From: Bacteriovoracaceae bacterium
Lineage (GTDB): Bacteria > Bdellovibrionota > Bacteriovoracia > Bacteriovoracales > Bacteriovoracaceae
Length of the DNA stretch: 64,000 nt
Assembly: GCA_018649885.1 (NCBI GenBank)
Contig: JABIHA010000121.1
Coordinates: 16,983 to 80,982 of the forward strand
Direction: 5' to 3'
Shown: in pieces, positions 34,784 to 45,097 of the stretch
How the letters are laid out: the number at the start of each line of letters is the position of its first letter
How positions within the stretch are numbered: position 1 is the stretch's first letter
Notes under the pieces: model-generated
Database searches by the model: none
What the model was told of the DNA's origin: nothing
The model's input: only the letters and a program-made list of their open reading frames with translations
Made by a program: the position numbers and the translations under genes

Positions 34784-36091
34784 ATGAAGGTTCTCCTACT
34801 CGTACTACTTTTCATTACATTTATTACTACTGGTTGCAATGACAGTGACTCTGCAAGTGCAGGATCTTCTGCAAGTGGTGACGTACAAGACCCCCAGCCA
34901 ATACTTCCGGGAGATGAGGGATTTTGTGATGAACAGTGTCAGTTTAAAGAGGACCTTTTGAGTAAGCACAACCAGTTAAGAGAGATGGTAAGTAATGGAG
35001 AGATTGAAGGCCTTCCTGTTAGCACCAATCAACTCCCCGAATTAGAGTGGGATGAAAACTTAGCGACTGTCGCCGCTAACTTTATTCAAAATTGTGGCTC
35101 TGGCCATGACGACCAAAGAACCGAATTAACCCGTCAGCTAGGTTCAGATTATAGCTATGTGGGTGAGAATATTTTTATCACAACTAATATAAATGACTCA
35201 AATCAAGTATACACAGATGGTATTCAATCTTGGTTTGATGAGCATCAAAACTATAACTACAATAATATCTCATGTGAGGGGGGCGTTTGTGGTCACTTCA
35301 CTCAAGTTATCTGGGAGAATACAACAAAAGTAGGATGCGCAAAAATCATTTGCCAAGGTATTGAAGATTCTACTAATGGCCCATCGGCACTTCTTGTTTG
35401 TAACTATGGAGAAGGTGGGAATTACGCCAATCAAAACCCTTATAGTTCAGAAGGCAATATTGGTCCTCAGACTCCACCACCAGTGGAGGAAAATGATGAA
35501 TTCGACATGGTTTGGGAAAATGGACATTTTATTGCAAGTGATCTGATCTTTGACGACAAAAAGATTCTAGTCGAAGGAGATTTAATTATTGAAGAGCATG
35601 GTGAAGTTCTATTCAGAGGCTGCAAACTTGAAGTAGAGGGAGACCTTATACTTGAGAGAAATTCTGTCACCTTATTTGAAGAATGTGATATTGAAATCAA
35701 CGGAAAATTAAAGATCCAAGATACGGCCATCTCTGAATTCAATGGGAGTTACATGGACGTGTCAGGAAGAATAGAAATAAAAGATGATGCAGAGGTGAGC
35801 TTTGAAGGAGTAGAATTATATCTAACCAATGTCTTAAAAATCAGTAACAGATCAGAAGTTTACATTTACGGTTCATTATTTGAAATCGTTTCACCAAATC
35901 CAGCTGACAAGAGTAAAATTGACCATCAAGCGAGAGTTGAAATCACAGACAGCGAGCTAACAGGCAACACTCAAGGCGGTCATACTCTTGAGATCAAAAG
36001 AAATGCCTACTTAGGACTAACCGATACGTACCATGATTTTAATTTAGTGATAAAAAATGATGCAACAGTTTTCTATGGAGATGATAATTAA
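34784..36091 (+). CDS. CAP-domain lipoprotein with C-terminal beta-repeat stalk
   Basis: A 435-residue lipoprotein (signal ending TTGC). Residues ~60-225 form a CAP/SCP/PR-1 domain: SKHNQLREMV, LEWDENLATVAANF, VGENIF, CGHFTQVIWENTTKVGCA and LVCNYGEGGNY. This is the bacterial single-domain pattern with conserved His and Glu positions. Residues ~240-435 are short repeated strands (VEGDLIIEEHGEVLFRGC, VEGDLILERNSVTLFEEC, and further degenerate copies), as in a parallel beta-helix. CAP proteins bind sterols, lipids or glycan. The mechanism is unknown here. It is followed by a strong bidirectional terminator. Confidence 0.85.
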   Translation: MKVLLLVLLFITFITTGCNDSDSASAGSSASGDVQDPQPILPGDEGFCDEQCQFKEDLLSKHNQLREMVSNGEIEGLPVSTNQLPELEWDENLATVAANFIQNCGSGHDDQRTELTRQLGSDYSYVGENIFITTNINDSNQVYTDGIQSWFDEHQNYNYNNISCEGGVCGHFTQVIWENTTKVGCAKIICQGIEDSTNGPSALLVCNYGEGGNYANQNPYSSEGNIGPQTPPPVEENDEFDMVWENGHFIASDLIFDDKKILVEGDLIIEEHGEVLFRGCKLEVEGDLILERNSVTLFEECDIEINGKLKIQDTAISEFNGSYMDVSGRIEIKDDAEVSFEGVELYLTNVLKISNRSEVYIYGSLFEIVSPNPADKSKIDHQARVEITDSELTGNTQGGHTLEIKRNAYLGLTDTYHDFNLVIKNDATVFYGDDN

Positions 36092-36103
36092 GAAATAAAA
36101 AAA

Positions 36104-36127
36104 GGGAGCTTGGTAGCTCCCTTTTTT
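36104..36127. terminator. bidirectional intrinsic terminator
   Basis: GGGAGCT (36104-36110) and AGCTCCC (36115-36121) with a TGGT loop. T6 follows on the forward strand, and the A-run before the stem gives a T-run on the reverse strand. It ends both the CAP lipoprotein and the convergent exported-protein gene. Confidence 0.93.
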
Positions 36128-36147
36128 ATCAGAAATATATTATTAAA

Positions 36148-36738
36148 TTATTCAGCTACTATTCCGTTACAAACATTACCTAAACATTCAACATCTTCTT
36201 CTAAAGAAAGATCCGCAGGCTCAAATGCGATAGTTTCATCGTATTCACTTTCATTAACTGATGGACACGATTGTTGGGCCAAAACTCTTAGATTACTTTC
36301 AAAGGCCATTAAATTTCGTGGTTCATTTCCAGCTCTTTTATATCCAAATCCAGCTAACCTATCTTCAAATGCTTCATATGAAACAGAAATAAAGGCGACT
36401 CCTCTACAACTAGCACTTATTTCAGGATCTATATTAGCAGCTACTAAACCAGCCTCTTCAGCAAACTCTCCTGCAATTTTTTCAACCCACAATCCTAATT
36501 CTGCTAACTCTTTTCCACCAATGTCATTTTTAATATATCTTTGGGTGTCCAGTATAAGAGAATCGATCTCTCTAAGCATATACATTCTATTTTCATAGGT
36601 ATTATCGACTCTTTCAGCTGAGCCAAGAATCTTTTCATGGTGAATTTCTCCAACAGCGCTCATTCTGGGATCTTCGCTTTGACAAAAAACATTTAAAGAA
36701 AATACACAAATAACCAGTAAAATTAAATAATTTCTCAT
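36148..36738 (-). CDS. exported protein of unknown function
   Basis: A 196-residue protein with signal peptide MRNYLILLVICVFSLNVFCQ. The mature part is acidic and largely helical, with Cys residues in a central SCRG segment and near the C-terminus. An AGAGAGG site precedes the ATG. I recognise no family. Confidence 0.68.
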   Translation of the reverse strand: MRNYLILLVICVFSLNVFCQSEDPRMSAVGEIHHEKILGSAERVDNTYENRMYMLREIDSLILDTQRYIKNDIGGKELAELGLWVEKIAGEFAEEAGLVAANIDPEISASCRGVAFISVSYEAFEDRLAGFGYKRAGNEPRNLMAFESNLRVLAQQSCPSVNESEYDETIAFEPADLSLEEDVECLGNVCNGIVAE

Positions 36739-36882
36739 TTCAAACCTCTCTTTACTCTCAATATTTATACCTAAATAAGAGCAAGAGTGGTGCCAGGTTT
36801 AAAGCAAATTTTCAAAAGGTTGAAGCGGCCTAAATCGCTACTTTTAAGTAATGTCTATAAGTTCACCCTATTTAAATAAAAA

Positions 36883-39189
36883 TCATTGGGCCTTTTTTAG
36901 CTTAAATGTCTGCTCAATTTGGGCCTTAAATATGCTGGGATCTGTTGTAGGTCTTAGACAAACACCCTTTTCACAGACATAAGCAGTGCTCTTTCCCTCC
37001 ATGGCAAATTTCCCACCAATAAGAGGAATAGTAGAGGCCAATTTATTTAAAGGCCCTCCTTCACCCACGATGGCAATAATCCTATTGGGAAGAAAGCTTG
37101 CTCTTAATATACTAATCATTTTCGAAGAGGTCTTATCACTTTTTTCAGGAGTCACAATAATCACTTCTTTTGCTTTATCGTGGTAAAAATCTAGGGCCAA
37201 AAGCATTTCAGAGAGTGCCAGTGGATTAGAAGTAAGAGTTCCTGAAAAGGCCTTAAAAACAGCTACTGCTCTTTTTCTATATTGATCATTAGTGGTGAAC
37301 TCATGGAGTCTGAGTAGGTTCATCACCTGAATACTATTACCTGAAGGCTCGGCTCCATCGTAGCCAGGCTTTTCTCTCGCTAGTAGTTTTTCATGATCAC
37401 TACTTGTCATAAAAAATCCACCATGACTATGGTCTTCATAAAATTTTTGGACAGTCTGGTCCAAGCTGATCGCCTCATTAAGCCAGCGAGATTCACTGGA
37501 AACTTCGTAGAGATCAATTAGTCCTGCGATCAAAAAAGCGTAATCATCGAGGTAAGCATTGTGTCTGGCAGAATTGTCTTTAAAACTTCGATAAAGCCTT
37601 TTATCAATTATTAAATTTTTCAAAATGAAACTTGCAGCAGCTTTAGCGGCTTCAAGGTATTTTTTTTGATTGTAAACAAATGATCCCTGAGCAAAGGCTG
37701 AAATCATCAGTCCATTCCAGGCCGTGATAATTTTATCATCTCTAATGGGAGCAGGTCTTCTATTTCGATCAGAGTAGAGCTCAGCTCGGGCCTTATTAAT
37801 ATCAGCTCGGGCCTTAGAGGCGGAAATTCCAAGTTTTTTTGAAATGGTACTTAAAGCTTTTGGTGTATTTAATATGGTTCTTCCACCTTCAAAATTTCCA
37901 GCAGATGTTACAGTGTAATATTCTTTTACTAGCGTGCTTTGCTCTTTTTTTAGCACTCCATCGATTTCTGAAGGGGTCCAGGTAAAATAGTAGCCTTCTT
38001 CTCTATGCCCCTTAGGCCCAATACTATCTGCATCTGTCGCAGAATAGAAACCTCCACCAGGAGATCTCATATCCTTTAGAACATAATCTAAAATTTCTTC
38101 TGCTACTCGCTTATACTCACTATCATGTGTAACTTGAAAGGCCTCAGTATAAACAACTACTAGAAGGGCATTGTCATAGAGCATTTTTTCAAAATGAGGT
38201 ACAAGCCAGCGCTCATCTGTTGAGTAGCGATGAAACCCTCCGGCCACATGATCATACATTCCTCCTGCGGCCATTTTCGTCAACGTTTTCTCTACAATAT
38301 CCAGGTAGGCACTGTTTTTTGTTCTTCTGTAATAACGAAGAAGTAAACGAGATGATAATGAGCTTGGAAACTTAGGTTTTCCCGTAAGTCCCCCATTAAC
38401 ACTATCAAATCTCTTCTGGTAATAAGAAACAGCTGAATGAATAGGCAAGGTCCCTGGAAGCCCTCCAGAAGTAGTATGTTCAAGTCTTTTGGTGATAAAT
38501 TCTGATAATCCCTTTGATGAGTTGGCCACTTTTTCAGGATCTTGGTCAAAAATATTTTTGAAGTGTTTTAGCATGGTCAGAAAGCCGGCGCTTACTCCCC
38601 TATCTCCATCCCTTGCTGGAATATAGGTCGCACCATAAAAAGGTTTTTTATCTGGTGTCAGCCAAACAGTCATAGGCCATCCGCCACTTCCAGAAATCGC
38701 TTGAACAGCGGCCATATAGATGGCATCCACATCAGGTCTTTCTTCTCGGTCCACTTTGATCGCCACATAGTTTTGGTTTATAAACTTAGCGATCTTTTCA
38801 TCTTCAAAAGACTCCTCTTCCATGACATGGCACCAATGACAAGTGGAGTAGCCCACACTGAGTAGAACGGGGAGACCCTTCTGGGCCGCCTTTTTAAAGG
38901 CCTCTTCTCCCCATGGGTACCAATTAACTGGATTGTGGGCGTGTTGCAAAAGATAGGGACTGGTCTCAAGAAAAAGACGATTAGTATATTTTGGACCACC
39001 TTTAGAATCTTTATGGCGTGTGCGCGCTCTATAGCTCTTCCCTCTTTGCTTTTTCATTTTTTCAAATTTTTCTAACAAAAGGATTTCAGGGTTTTCAGCA
39101 CCGGGAAGTGCTAGGTATTTGGGCAACTTTTTTTGACAGGATATTATTACTAGAGAAAAACAAATTATCAAAATTTTAGTAAAACCCAA
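36883..39189 (-). CDS. YyaL-type thioredoxin-fold/six-hairpin glycosidase-like lipoprotein
   Basis: I choose the TTG at 39189, behind a GGGAGG site, because it makes a 768-residue lipoprotein whose signal ends IISC. An upstream ATG (39264) would give an un-signal-like extension. Residues ~65-230 form the DUF255 thioredoxin-like domain: [35 protein letters not shown] with its CxxC, and [19 protein letters not shown]. The rest is the alpha/alpha-toroid region ([32 protein letters not shown]). Homologues are YyaL and human SPATA20, whose activity is unclear. Export of this family as a lipoprotein is less common. Confidence 0.88.
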   Translation of the reverse strand: MGFTKILIICFSLVIISCQKKLPKYLALPGAENPEILLLEKFEKMKKQRGKSYRARTRHKDSKGGPKYTNRLFLETSPYLLQHAHNPVNWYPWGEEAFKKAAQKGLPVLLSVGYSTCHWCHVMEEESFEDEKIAKFINQNYVAIKVDREERPDVDAIYMAAVQAISGSGGWPMTVWLTPDKKPFYGATYIPARDGDRGVSAGFLTMLKHFKNIFDQDPEKVANSSKGLSEFITKRLEHTTSGGLPGTLPIHSAVSYYQKRFDSVNGGLTGKPKFPSSLSSRLLLRYYRRTKNSAYLDIVEKTLTKMAAGGMYDHVAGGFHRYSTDERWLVPHFEKMLYDNALLVVVYTEAFQVTHDSEYKRVAEEILDYVLKDMRSPGGGFYSATDADSIGPKGHREEGYYFTWTPSEIDGVLKKEQSTLVKEYYTVTSAGNFEGGRTILNTPKALSTISKKLGISASKARADINKARAELYSDRNRRPAPIRDDKIITAWNGLMISAFAQGSFVYNQKKYLEAAKAAASFILKNLIIDKRLYRSFKDNSARHNAYLDDYAFLIAGLIDLYEVSSESRWLNEAISLDQTVQKFYEDHSHGGFFMTSSDHEKLLAREKPGYDGAEPSGNSIQVMNLLRLHEFTTNDQYRKRAVAVFKAFSGTLTSNPLALSEMLLALDFYHDKAKEVIIVTPEKSDKTSSKMISILRASFLPNRIIAIVGEGGPLNKLASTIPLIGGKFAMEGKSTAYVCEKGVCLRPTTDPSIFKAQIEQTFKLKKAQ

Positions 39190-39338
39190 AGCTTCCCTCC
39201 CAGGAATCTGCGTAAGAACTTCCAGTATTTGTTCAATTCTACCAACAATGATTAGGAGTGCCATTAAAGAAAATTTTATTGGAGCTCACTCATAAAGTGA
39301 GCGGTTTACTTTTTGTCTATATCTACCCTACAAAAAAA

Positions 39339-40073
39339 TTAATACAGAAGTGGAACCCTATTCAAACCAGAAAGAGGAATAGGACGAACTTGAAAAGGAT
39401 GTGGATAGTCGACTGCAGGTAGCAGACCAACTGATCTTCTTTTACTCAAGTCCGGAGAAAGAGATACCCCGGGGGTTGCAGTGGGATCTAAGTACAACCA
39501 TGATCCCTTAATATATAGGGCCACATAAACATGACTAGCAGTGGGGAGGCCATTAGCAGCTGGATGATGAGCTGTAGCAATAGCAATACGGTCACGAGGT
39601 ATCCCGAGTCGCCCTAAAACCATGGCAAAAAGATGGGCCTTTGAAAAACAGGCAGACCAAACAAGGCGCTTGTTATTTCTATAATAAATTGCGTGCTCCA
39701 AAATTGTGGGCCACCGTCCATCAGGTCTTATGGATTTATAAACACTATCATTTACAAAGGCCTTACTTCCCAAAAAGTTCCATACAACTGAGACTTTCTC
39801 CCAAATTTGTGACTCTGTTTTGGCCCTTTTAGGTGAAAGACCCATATCCAAAAAAAGCTCTGTTATATAAGGGTGGGATTTCTCATAATCTAGAAAGTGA
39901 TTATCTGTGGCAGTGTAAACCTTGCCCCCCACTCGGGCCCAAAAATTCCAATAAGAGTTGTACCTAATAGAAGGATTGTACATTCCCTTTTCAATGCGAA
40001 CCAGTGGCTGAGCGGATACACTCATTGGATGAAATGCTAAAACAGTAAAAATAAGAGCAAATATTGTTTTCAT
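39339..40073 (-). CDS. exported transglutaminase-like (papain-fold) protein
   Basis: A 244-residue protein with signal peptide ending VSA. A transglutaminase-like triad is visible: Cys in SACFSKAHLFAMVLGRLGIP, His in ASHVYVALYI and Asp in YLDPTA, in the usual order. These periplasmic domains often act as proteases or amidases on peptides or cell-wall material. An AGAGG site lies at the start codon. It is 75 bases upstream of the same-strand YyaL-type gene. Confidence 0.8.
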   Translation of the reverse strand: MKTIFALIFTVLAFHPMSVSAQPLVRIEKGMYNPSIRYNSYWNFWARVGGKVYTATDNHFLDYEKSHPYITELFLDMGLSPKRAKTESQIWEKVSVVWNFLGSKAFVNDSVYKSIRPDGRWPTILEHAIYYRNNKRLVWSACFSKAHLFAMVLGRLGIPRDRIAIATAHHPAANGLPTASHVYVALYIKGSWLYLDPTATPGVSLSPDLSKRRSVGLLPAVDYPHPFQVRPIPLSGLNRVPLLY

Positions 40074-40199
40074 TCCTCTCCCCTAAGAGCAGTTTGAGTG
40101 ATGCAATATTTCATATCTGCTTGAAAATTGTCAAATGTACACGCTAATGCCAGTAGGGTTTATTGGTTTTTCATTAAGTTATAGGAAATTAAGTGCTAC

Positions 40200-41198
40200 T
40201 TAAGCAGATTTTTTTGCAAAACCTACGCTATGCCTAATTGTAATGAGTGATAGGGCGATAAAAAGTGGAAATGCTCCAAAAAAATGTCTCCCAGAGTTTC
40301 CAATAAAACCCATCAAAACAAAGAGAGAGGTTATGGGGAGTTGAATCCAAATACACGCTGGAATTGAAATTGTGGCCTTCTTTTTAATTGTCAGAAAGAT
40401 TCCGTACCCAACTAAAAGATAGCTAAGTAAAAGACCGTTACTTAGATCGTGTACTCCCTTAAAAGAAAAGAGATACTTAAGCACTCCTGGAATATATCCA
40501 AGAAAGTGAATGATCACCCCAATAAATGTACCTGAAGCACCGGCCACTCCCTCTCCCACAATAAGGCCTCGCACTAACATTAAAAATACAAGTGAAACCA
40601 ATGTGGCAGTGATAAATAACACTAAAGATTTTTTTTCTTTTCGAATAAACATTTCGATAACTGGAATTGCAAAAAATGGCAAAATAGATTCTTTAAAGCA
40701 CACAATAATAGGCAGTGAAAACATCAAGGTTTTATAACGATGAGAAATCGTCATGTAACTAATAAAGGAAATGCCAAAGAAATAAAGGGAGTCCACAAGA
40801 GGAGTTCCGATGCTTAGAATGAAAATTCGGCTTGAACTCAAAAGAAAAGTCCCCACCAAACAATAAACCTCTTCAAACCCAAGCTCTCTCAAAAAAAGAA
40901 ATAAGAAGAGTAGCGCGAGCAGGCCCACACCAAAATTCCAGAAATAATAAATCGTTTGGAAGTTTTTTACGTTTGCTTCTACTCCCAATGTCTTTTGGGT
41001 TGCCCGCACAAGGCCTGGGATGATGAAGCGATATTTATGTGTCACGGTTACATTGTAATCACCCAAGGCCATTTTTAAATATGACAGTGAATCTTCTACT
41101 CCACGAGGATCTGTGTGGTCATAATGCCTAAATTGCTGCATCGTAACTCCATAGAGAATAGAGATCATTAAAATGCCGTAGATTAAAAACTTATTCAC
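40200..41198 (-). CDS. polytopic membrane protein, possible GT-C-like enzyme
   Basis: A 332-residue protein with about eight to nine transmembrane helices. After the first helix there is a loop with DPRGVEDSLSYLKMALGDY, the place where lipid-sugar glycosyltransferases of the GT-C type carry acidic catalytic residues. The gene follows the B12 radical SAM gene by 14 bases and probably shares its transcript. I cannot assign a substrate. A flippase-like or polymerase-like role in envelope glycan or lipid synthesis is also possible. Confidence 0.6.
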   Translation of the reverse strand: MNKFLIYGILMISILYGVTMQQFRHYDHTDPRGVEDSLSYLKMALGDYNVTVTHKYRFIIPGLVRATQKTLGVEANVKNFQTIYYFWNFGVGLLALLFLFLFLRELGFEEVYCLVGTFLLSSSRIFILSIGTPLVDSLYFFGISFISYMTISHRYKTLMFSLPIIVCFKESILPFFAIPVIEMFIRKEKKSLVLFITATLVSLVFLMLVRGLIVGEGVAGASGTFIGVIIHFLGYIPGVLKYLFSFKGVHDLSNGLLLSYLLVGYGIFLTIKKKATISIPACIWIQLPITSLFVLMGFIGNSGRHFFGAFPLFIALSLITIRHSVGFAKKSA

Positions 41199-41212
41199 GA
41201 AAAAGACCTCTC

Positions 41213-42664
41213 TTAAAGAATGCTACGCTGAGAGGAACGTTTTTTGTAGCGGCTGCTCGGAAATTTGTATAGCTTGATGGAAAACTCCACCCCTAATTCA
41301 ATCAACTCACGAACTCTCCATTTAAAATTCATAAGCATATAGCGAGGCCTGAAATAATACCTCCTAACTGCTCTTTGTAGCAGTTTTCTTACTTGCTTTG
41401 GATCAAGTCCATCGTGCTTATACACAAGATTAAATTGACTATATTTTTCTAGGTCATCCGTTAAAAGTCGCCCTTCTCTTTTCACCTGGTCATAAAACCC
41501 AGTTCCTGGATAGGGTGTTGAAATAGCAAATCGAGTTAAGTGAGTGTTGAGTTTCATAGCATAATCAACAAGACTATTTACCGATTTTTCTGTATCGCCC
41601 TCGAGCCCAAATATATAAAAAGCTGATATTTTCACACCAACTTTTTCACAAAAGCGAATCATTTTGAGTTGCAGGTCTTCTTTAACCAAAACCCTCTTAC
41701 TTGCTTTAGCAATCTCCGGGTCATTTGTTTCAATACCAATATTAATATTTCTGAGACCGAGCTGATGCATTCGAATAATAAGCTCTTCGCTAAGCACATC
41801 CAGCCGAGTTTCCATGGCCCACTTGATTTTGACTTTTCTTCTTTCAAGTTCATCGCAGAACTCGGTAATAAATTGGTTTTTTAGACCAAAAACGGGATCA
41901 CGAAATAAAATTCCTTTTATCCCCCATCCCTTTTGATAATTAACAATATCATCAACAACTTTCCCGGCCGATCTCTGTCTAATTTTTGGGCCTTGAAATT
42001 CACCATAAGTGCAGTAATAGCTACAACTATATGGGCAGCCCATAGAAGATTTTAAAGTGGCAAAAGGTCTCGCGTTTAGGGCGGGCGCATAGCCATAGTT
42101 TTCAACTGGAAGTCCACTAAGATCTGGAGAAGGCAAAGAGTCAAGATCAGTCAGTTTATGGACTGTCACAATTCCTTCTAACTCAGAGAGCTCTTTAAAC
42201 TGCTCCATAAAGTAGGCTTCAGCTTCTCCTTTGAGAATAAAGTTGAAGTTACTAAAGAGTTCAGGTTTTACTCCAGGGAATGGTCCAAAGAATCCCACCT
42301 TTGCCTTGGGGTACTGCTGTGCAATCTTCTGGGCCACTATATTTTCATACTTATAATCAACAATGGTGCCGTAAATGAGTACCACATCAAATTCTGCACT
42401 TTGATGAGCTGGAATTTCCCCTTCAAAATACTGAACCAGGTGGCCAAGCTGCTTCAAAACAGATTGCAGATAGGCAAAAGAAATAACTGGGAGAGAAATA
42501 GATTTGCTCTTAATGAATCGAACAATATTTGTTGCGACACTTCCACCATAATCATCAGCAGTTCCAACACCACCAGAAAGATCTTTATTCATGGCCATTT
42601 TTTTGTGATCATTGACAACACTAACAAGAGCAAACCTGTAGCGCTTTGAAGGCATCACTGACAT
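41213..42664 (-). CDS. B12-binding-domain radical SAM protein
   Basis: About 483 residues from ATG 42664. Residues ~85-175 resemble a cobalamin-binding Rossmann domain (FDVVLIYGTIV, KVGFFGPFPG, FILKGEAEAYF). The radical SAM core has its cluster motif in GCPYSCSYYCTYG at Cys210, Cys214 and Cys218: CX3CX3C instead of the usual CX3CX2C. Downstream blocks include GILFRDPVFG, ETRLDVLSEELI, INIGIETNDPEIAKASKR and IFGLEGDTEKSV. Class B relatives methylate or rearrange lipids, hopanoids and natural products. It is probably in an operon with the membrane protein downstream. Confidence 0.85.
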   Translation of the reverse strand: MSVMPSKRYRFALVSVVNDHKKMAMNKDLSGGVGTADDYGGSVATNIVRFIKSKSISLPVISFAYLQSVLKQLGHLVQYFEGEIPAHQSAEFDVVLIYGTIVDYKYENIVAQKIAQQYPKAKVGFFGPFPGVKPELFSNFNFILKGEAEAYFMEQFKELSELEGIVTVHKLTDLDSLPSPDLSGLPVENYGYAPALNARPFATLKSSMGCPYSCSYYCTYGEFQGPKIRQRSAGKVVDDIVNYQKGWGIKGILFRDPVFGLKNQFITEFCDELERRKVKIKWAMETRLDVLSEELIIRMHQLGLRNINIGIETNDPEIAKASKRVLVKEDLQLKMIRFCEKVGVKISAFYIFGLEGDTEKSVNSLVDYAMKLNTHLTRFAISTPYPGTGFYDQVKREGRLLTDDLEKYSQFNLVYKHDGLDPKQVRKLLQRAVRRYYFRPRYMLMNFKWRVRELIELGVEFSIKLYKFPSSRYKKRSSQRSIL

Positions 42665-42877
42665 TGTCCCTGTATCACTTATAATTTGATCCCCACAATC
42701 CATAAATTTTTCTTTTAGAACCTTGATCCTGAAGTATTAGCAAAGAATTTCGTGTCCTAACAAGATACATTGATTGGATAATCAAGTAAATTTTTTACTA
42801 TGAAAGCTACTATGCATTAAAGCTGTGCATGTGTATGATCAAGGCTTAATCAACCTGCTTTTTGAGGATAGTCTCTA

Positions 42878-44860
42878 ATGACCAAAAGTATTCAATTCTC
42901 TTCAAGAATATTGCAAAATTTGACTTTATGGTTGGTATTTTTGTCTGTAGTGATCGTCCCCTACTGGTCTATGCCATTCGCCTCCCACTTCGCAAAGCAC
43001 CACAATTTTAAAGCTATATGGATTTTGGTCCCATTTTTAATAATCAATTGTTTATTATTTTATCTTATTAAAAAGGCGATAGTCGCTAGTGGCTCCCTAT
43101 TCACCATCACCCTTGATGTTTTTGATCTGAAAATATTTTTTGCTATTTTCTGTGTCGGACTTGCTCTTCAGCTGCCCTATATGGCACTGGATTTACCTTA
43201 TTCCGGAGATGAAGCTGTTCACATTGATAAGGCCTTCAAGATGTCCAAGTGTGTGCAGCTGATACTGAGCGAATTTTGGCCTTTTATACTCTTTTTTATA
43301 TTTGTGATCCTAGGGGTCCTTAAAATTTTTAAAACTAATTTAAAGAACCTTGGGCTGGCAATTCTAGTCTTAGGATTTGTTTTATTTATAACATCTGGCT
43401 GGATATTCATGGACCTTCATTGGAAAAGATACCCTCCACTTCTGGTGATTTTTGAATTTATTTTTGCTAATGCTTTGATATTTACTGAGCAGTCCCAAAT
43501 TTTTCACAGACTCCCGATCACTCTTCTATGGTTACTCACCTGTTTTACTTTCTATTACTCAATGAGATCTCGTGAGATTAAAAAAGAAATTTCCTTTTTA
43601 GTCTCCACTGTCTTTCTTCTTATTCCCGTATACTTCTATCACGGGGCAATCGTATTGATTGAACCACTTTTATTTTTTGAAGTTTCTGCTGCGATATTAA
43701 TCATCTCTTCAAAAATTCAAGATAAGCAAAAAATACATTTTCTTGTGCTTCTCAACTTGCTGGTGGGTTTATCAAAGGAGATTAGTCCATTTCTGATTTT
43801 TCCTAATATCCTGATGGTTTTCCACCTAATGGGGCTAAAAAACATCCTACAAAAAAAGAAAGTTTTTCTTCATGCCACTAAACTATCTTTAATTTCAATT
43901 TCAACCATGGCGATTTATTACTTTTATCGAATCTATTCTCAAATTTTCAACCCCAAGGCCATGACAGTTTATGCAAGGCCCTATAAATTTGCTCCTCTGA
44001 ATTTTCTAGATCCTCTACAATACCGCTCACTTTACGAGTTTTTTAAAATCCAAACGACTTTACCTATAATGGTATTGAGTTTATTAGGTATAGCATTTTT
44101 GATCAAAAATAGAAAAAAAGACAACCGTAACCTGGTTTTGATTTTCTGGACGATCACATTTTCAAGCTTACTATTCATATTATTTGGTGGAGATGCATCC
44201 AAATACTATGGCTACAGTCGCTTTCACGGTTTAATATTTTTGCCTATTATTTTGATAGGCTTAATGGGAATGGCCGAGGTTGCCCAAAAATACCAATCCA
44301 AGTGGGTCACGCCAATAATGGTAGTGCTCGGTATTTTTCTTTTCATGAAAACACCTAAAATAGATGAAAGAAATAGTTGGGGCACTCCCTTATATCAAAA
44401 CTATGGAGAGAGCTACTTAGACATAGAAGGTTTGGTAAAATATTCTAATAAAATAGGTGCTAAATCCATTGCCTACTTTGAACTTCAGCTTCCACTTTGG
44501 TTTTATAAAACAATGGCAAAATTCCCTCTCAGCATAGAAATTAATAACACTTTGAATAAAAGCCTAAACCTAAAATCTTATGATTATTTTGTTCATGCTC
44601 AAAAAGAAAGTGATATCTGCCAAAAACTATCAAAGAAAGAATTCTCTCACATCAAACTTATTAAAAATTTTGATAGTTTGAAAAATGGAGCCTGTCTTTT
44701 ACTATTTAAAAATCTAAATGGAAATAGTATTGAAATTGAAAAAAAATATCACCGCTGGAAAGCCTCGAGTGGAAATATGGCCATCGGCATAGATCCTCAG
44801 AAAATTGCGAAGATCAAACAAGAGCTCTACTTTTGGCGAAAGACAGAACCAGCACTCTAG
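42878..44860 (+). CDS. GT-C membrane glycosyltransferase (ArnT/PMT-like)
   Basis: A 660-residue protein with about twelve hydrophobic helices and a C-terminal soluble part. The loop after the early helices has DLPYSGDEAVHIDKAFK (about 107-123), the acidic DE pair typical of ArnT, PMT and related undecaprenyl-phosphate sugar transferases. These enzymes transfer a sugar from a lipid carrier to an acceptor at the outer face of the inner membrane. A GAGGA site precedes the ATG. It is divergent from the radical SAM gene. Confidence 0.78.
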   Translation: MTKSIQFSSRILQNLTLWLVFLSVVIVPYWSMPFASHFAKHHNFKAIWILVPFLIINCLLFYLIKKAIVASGSLFTITLDVFDLKIFFAIFCVGLALQLPYMALDLPYSGDEAVHIDKAFKMSKCVQLILSEFWPFILFFIFVILGVLKIFKTNLKNLGLAILVLGFVLFITSGWIFMDLHWKRYPPLLVIFEFIFANALIFTEQSQIFHRLPITLLWLLTCFTFYYSMRSREIKKEISFLVSTVFLLIPVYFYHGAIVLIEPLLFFEVSAAILIISSKIQDKQKIHFLVLLNLLVGLSKEISPFLIFPNILMVFHLMGLKNILQKKKVFLHATKLSLISISTMAIYYFYRIYSQIFNPKAMTVYARPYKFAPLNFLDPLQYRSLYEFFKIQTTLPIMVLSLLGIAFLIKNRKKDNRNLVLIFWTITFSSLLFILFGGDASKYYGYSRFHGLIFLPIILIGLMGMAEVAQKYQSKWVTPIMVVLGIFLFMKTPKIDERNSWGTPLYQNYGESYLDIEGLVKYSNKIGAKSIAYFELQLPLWFYKTMAKFPLSIEINNTLNKSLNLKSYDYFVHAQKESDICQKLSKKEFSHIKLIKNFDSLKNGACLLLFKNLNGNSIEIEKKYHRWKASSGNMAIGIDPQKIAKIKQELYFWRKTEPAL

Positions 44861-44961
44861 CTATTGTATGAAACAGGATCAATTTCCTGCACATGGCAAT
44901 AACCCGAAGCCTTGGCATTAATAGCAAATATGAGAATTAAAACAAATAGAAGCGATTTCAC
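44857..44961 (-). CDS. 34-residue secreted peptide
   Basis: A small reverse-strand ORF starting at GTG with AAGGAG five bases upstream. It encodes MKSLLFVLILIFAINAKA as a near-perfect signal peptide, leaving a ~16-residue mature peptide (SGYCHVQEIDPVSYNS). The 3' end overlaps the stop of the convergent glycosyltransferase by four bases. It resembles short exported or pheromone-like peptides, but its function is unknown. Confidence 0.5.
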   Translation of the reverse strand: MKSLLFVLILIFAINAKASGYCHVQEIDPVSYNS

Positions 44962-45097
44962 GACAACTCCTTCTTATTTCTACCAAAAAACTACCAAATT
45001 TACCTGGACCCAAGGAATGACCCTCCTCAGAAATATTCAAGACAATTTATAGTTTAAAGATTAATCTTTGATAAGAAAAAGGATATTGACCTTGGTA

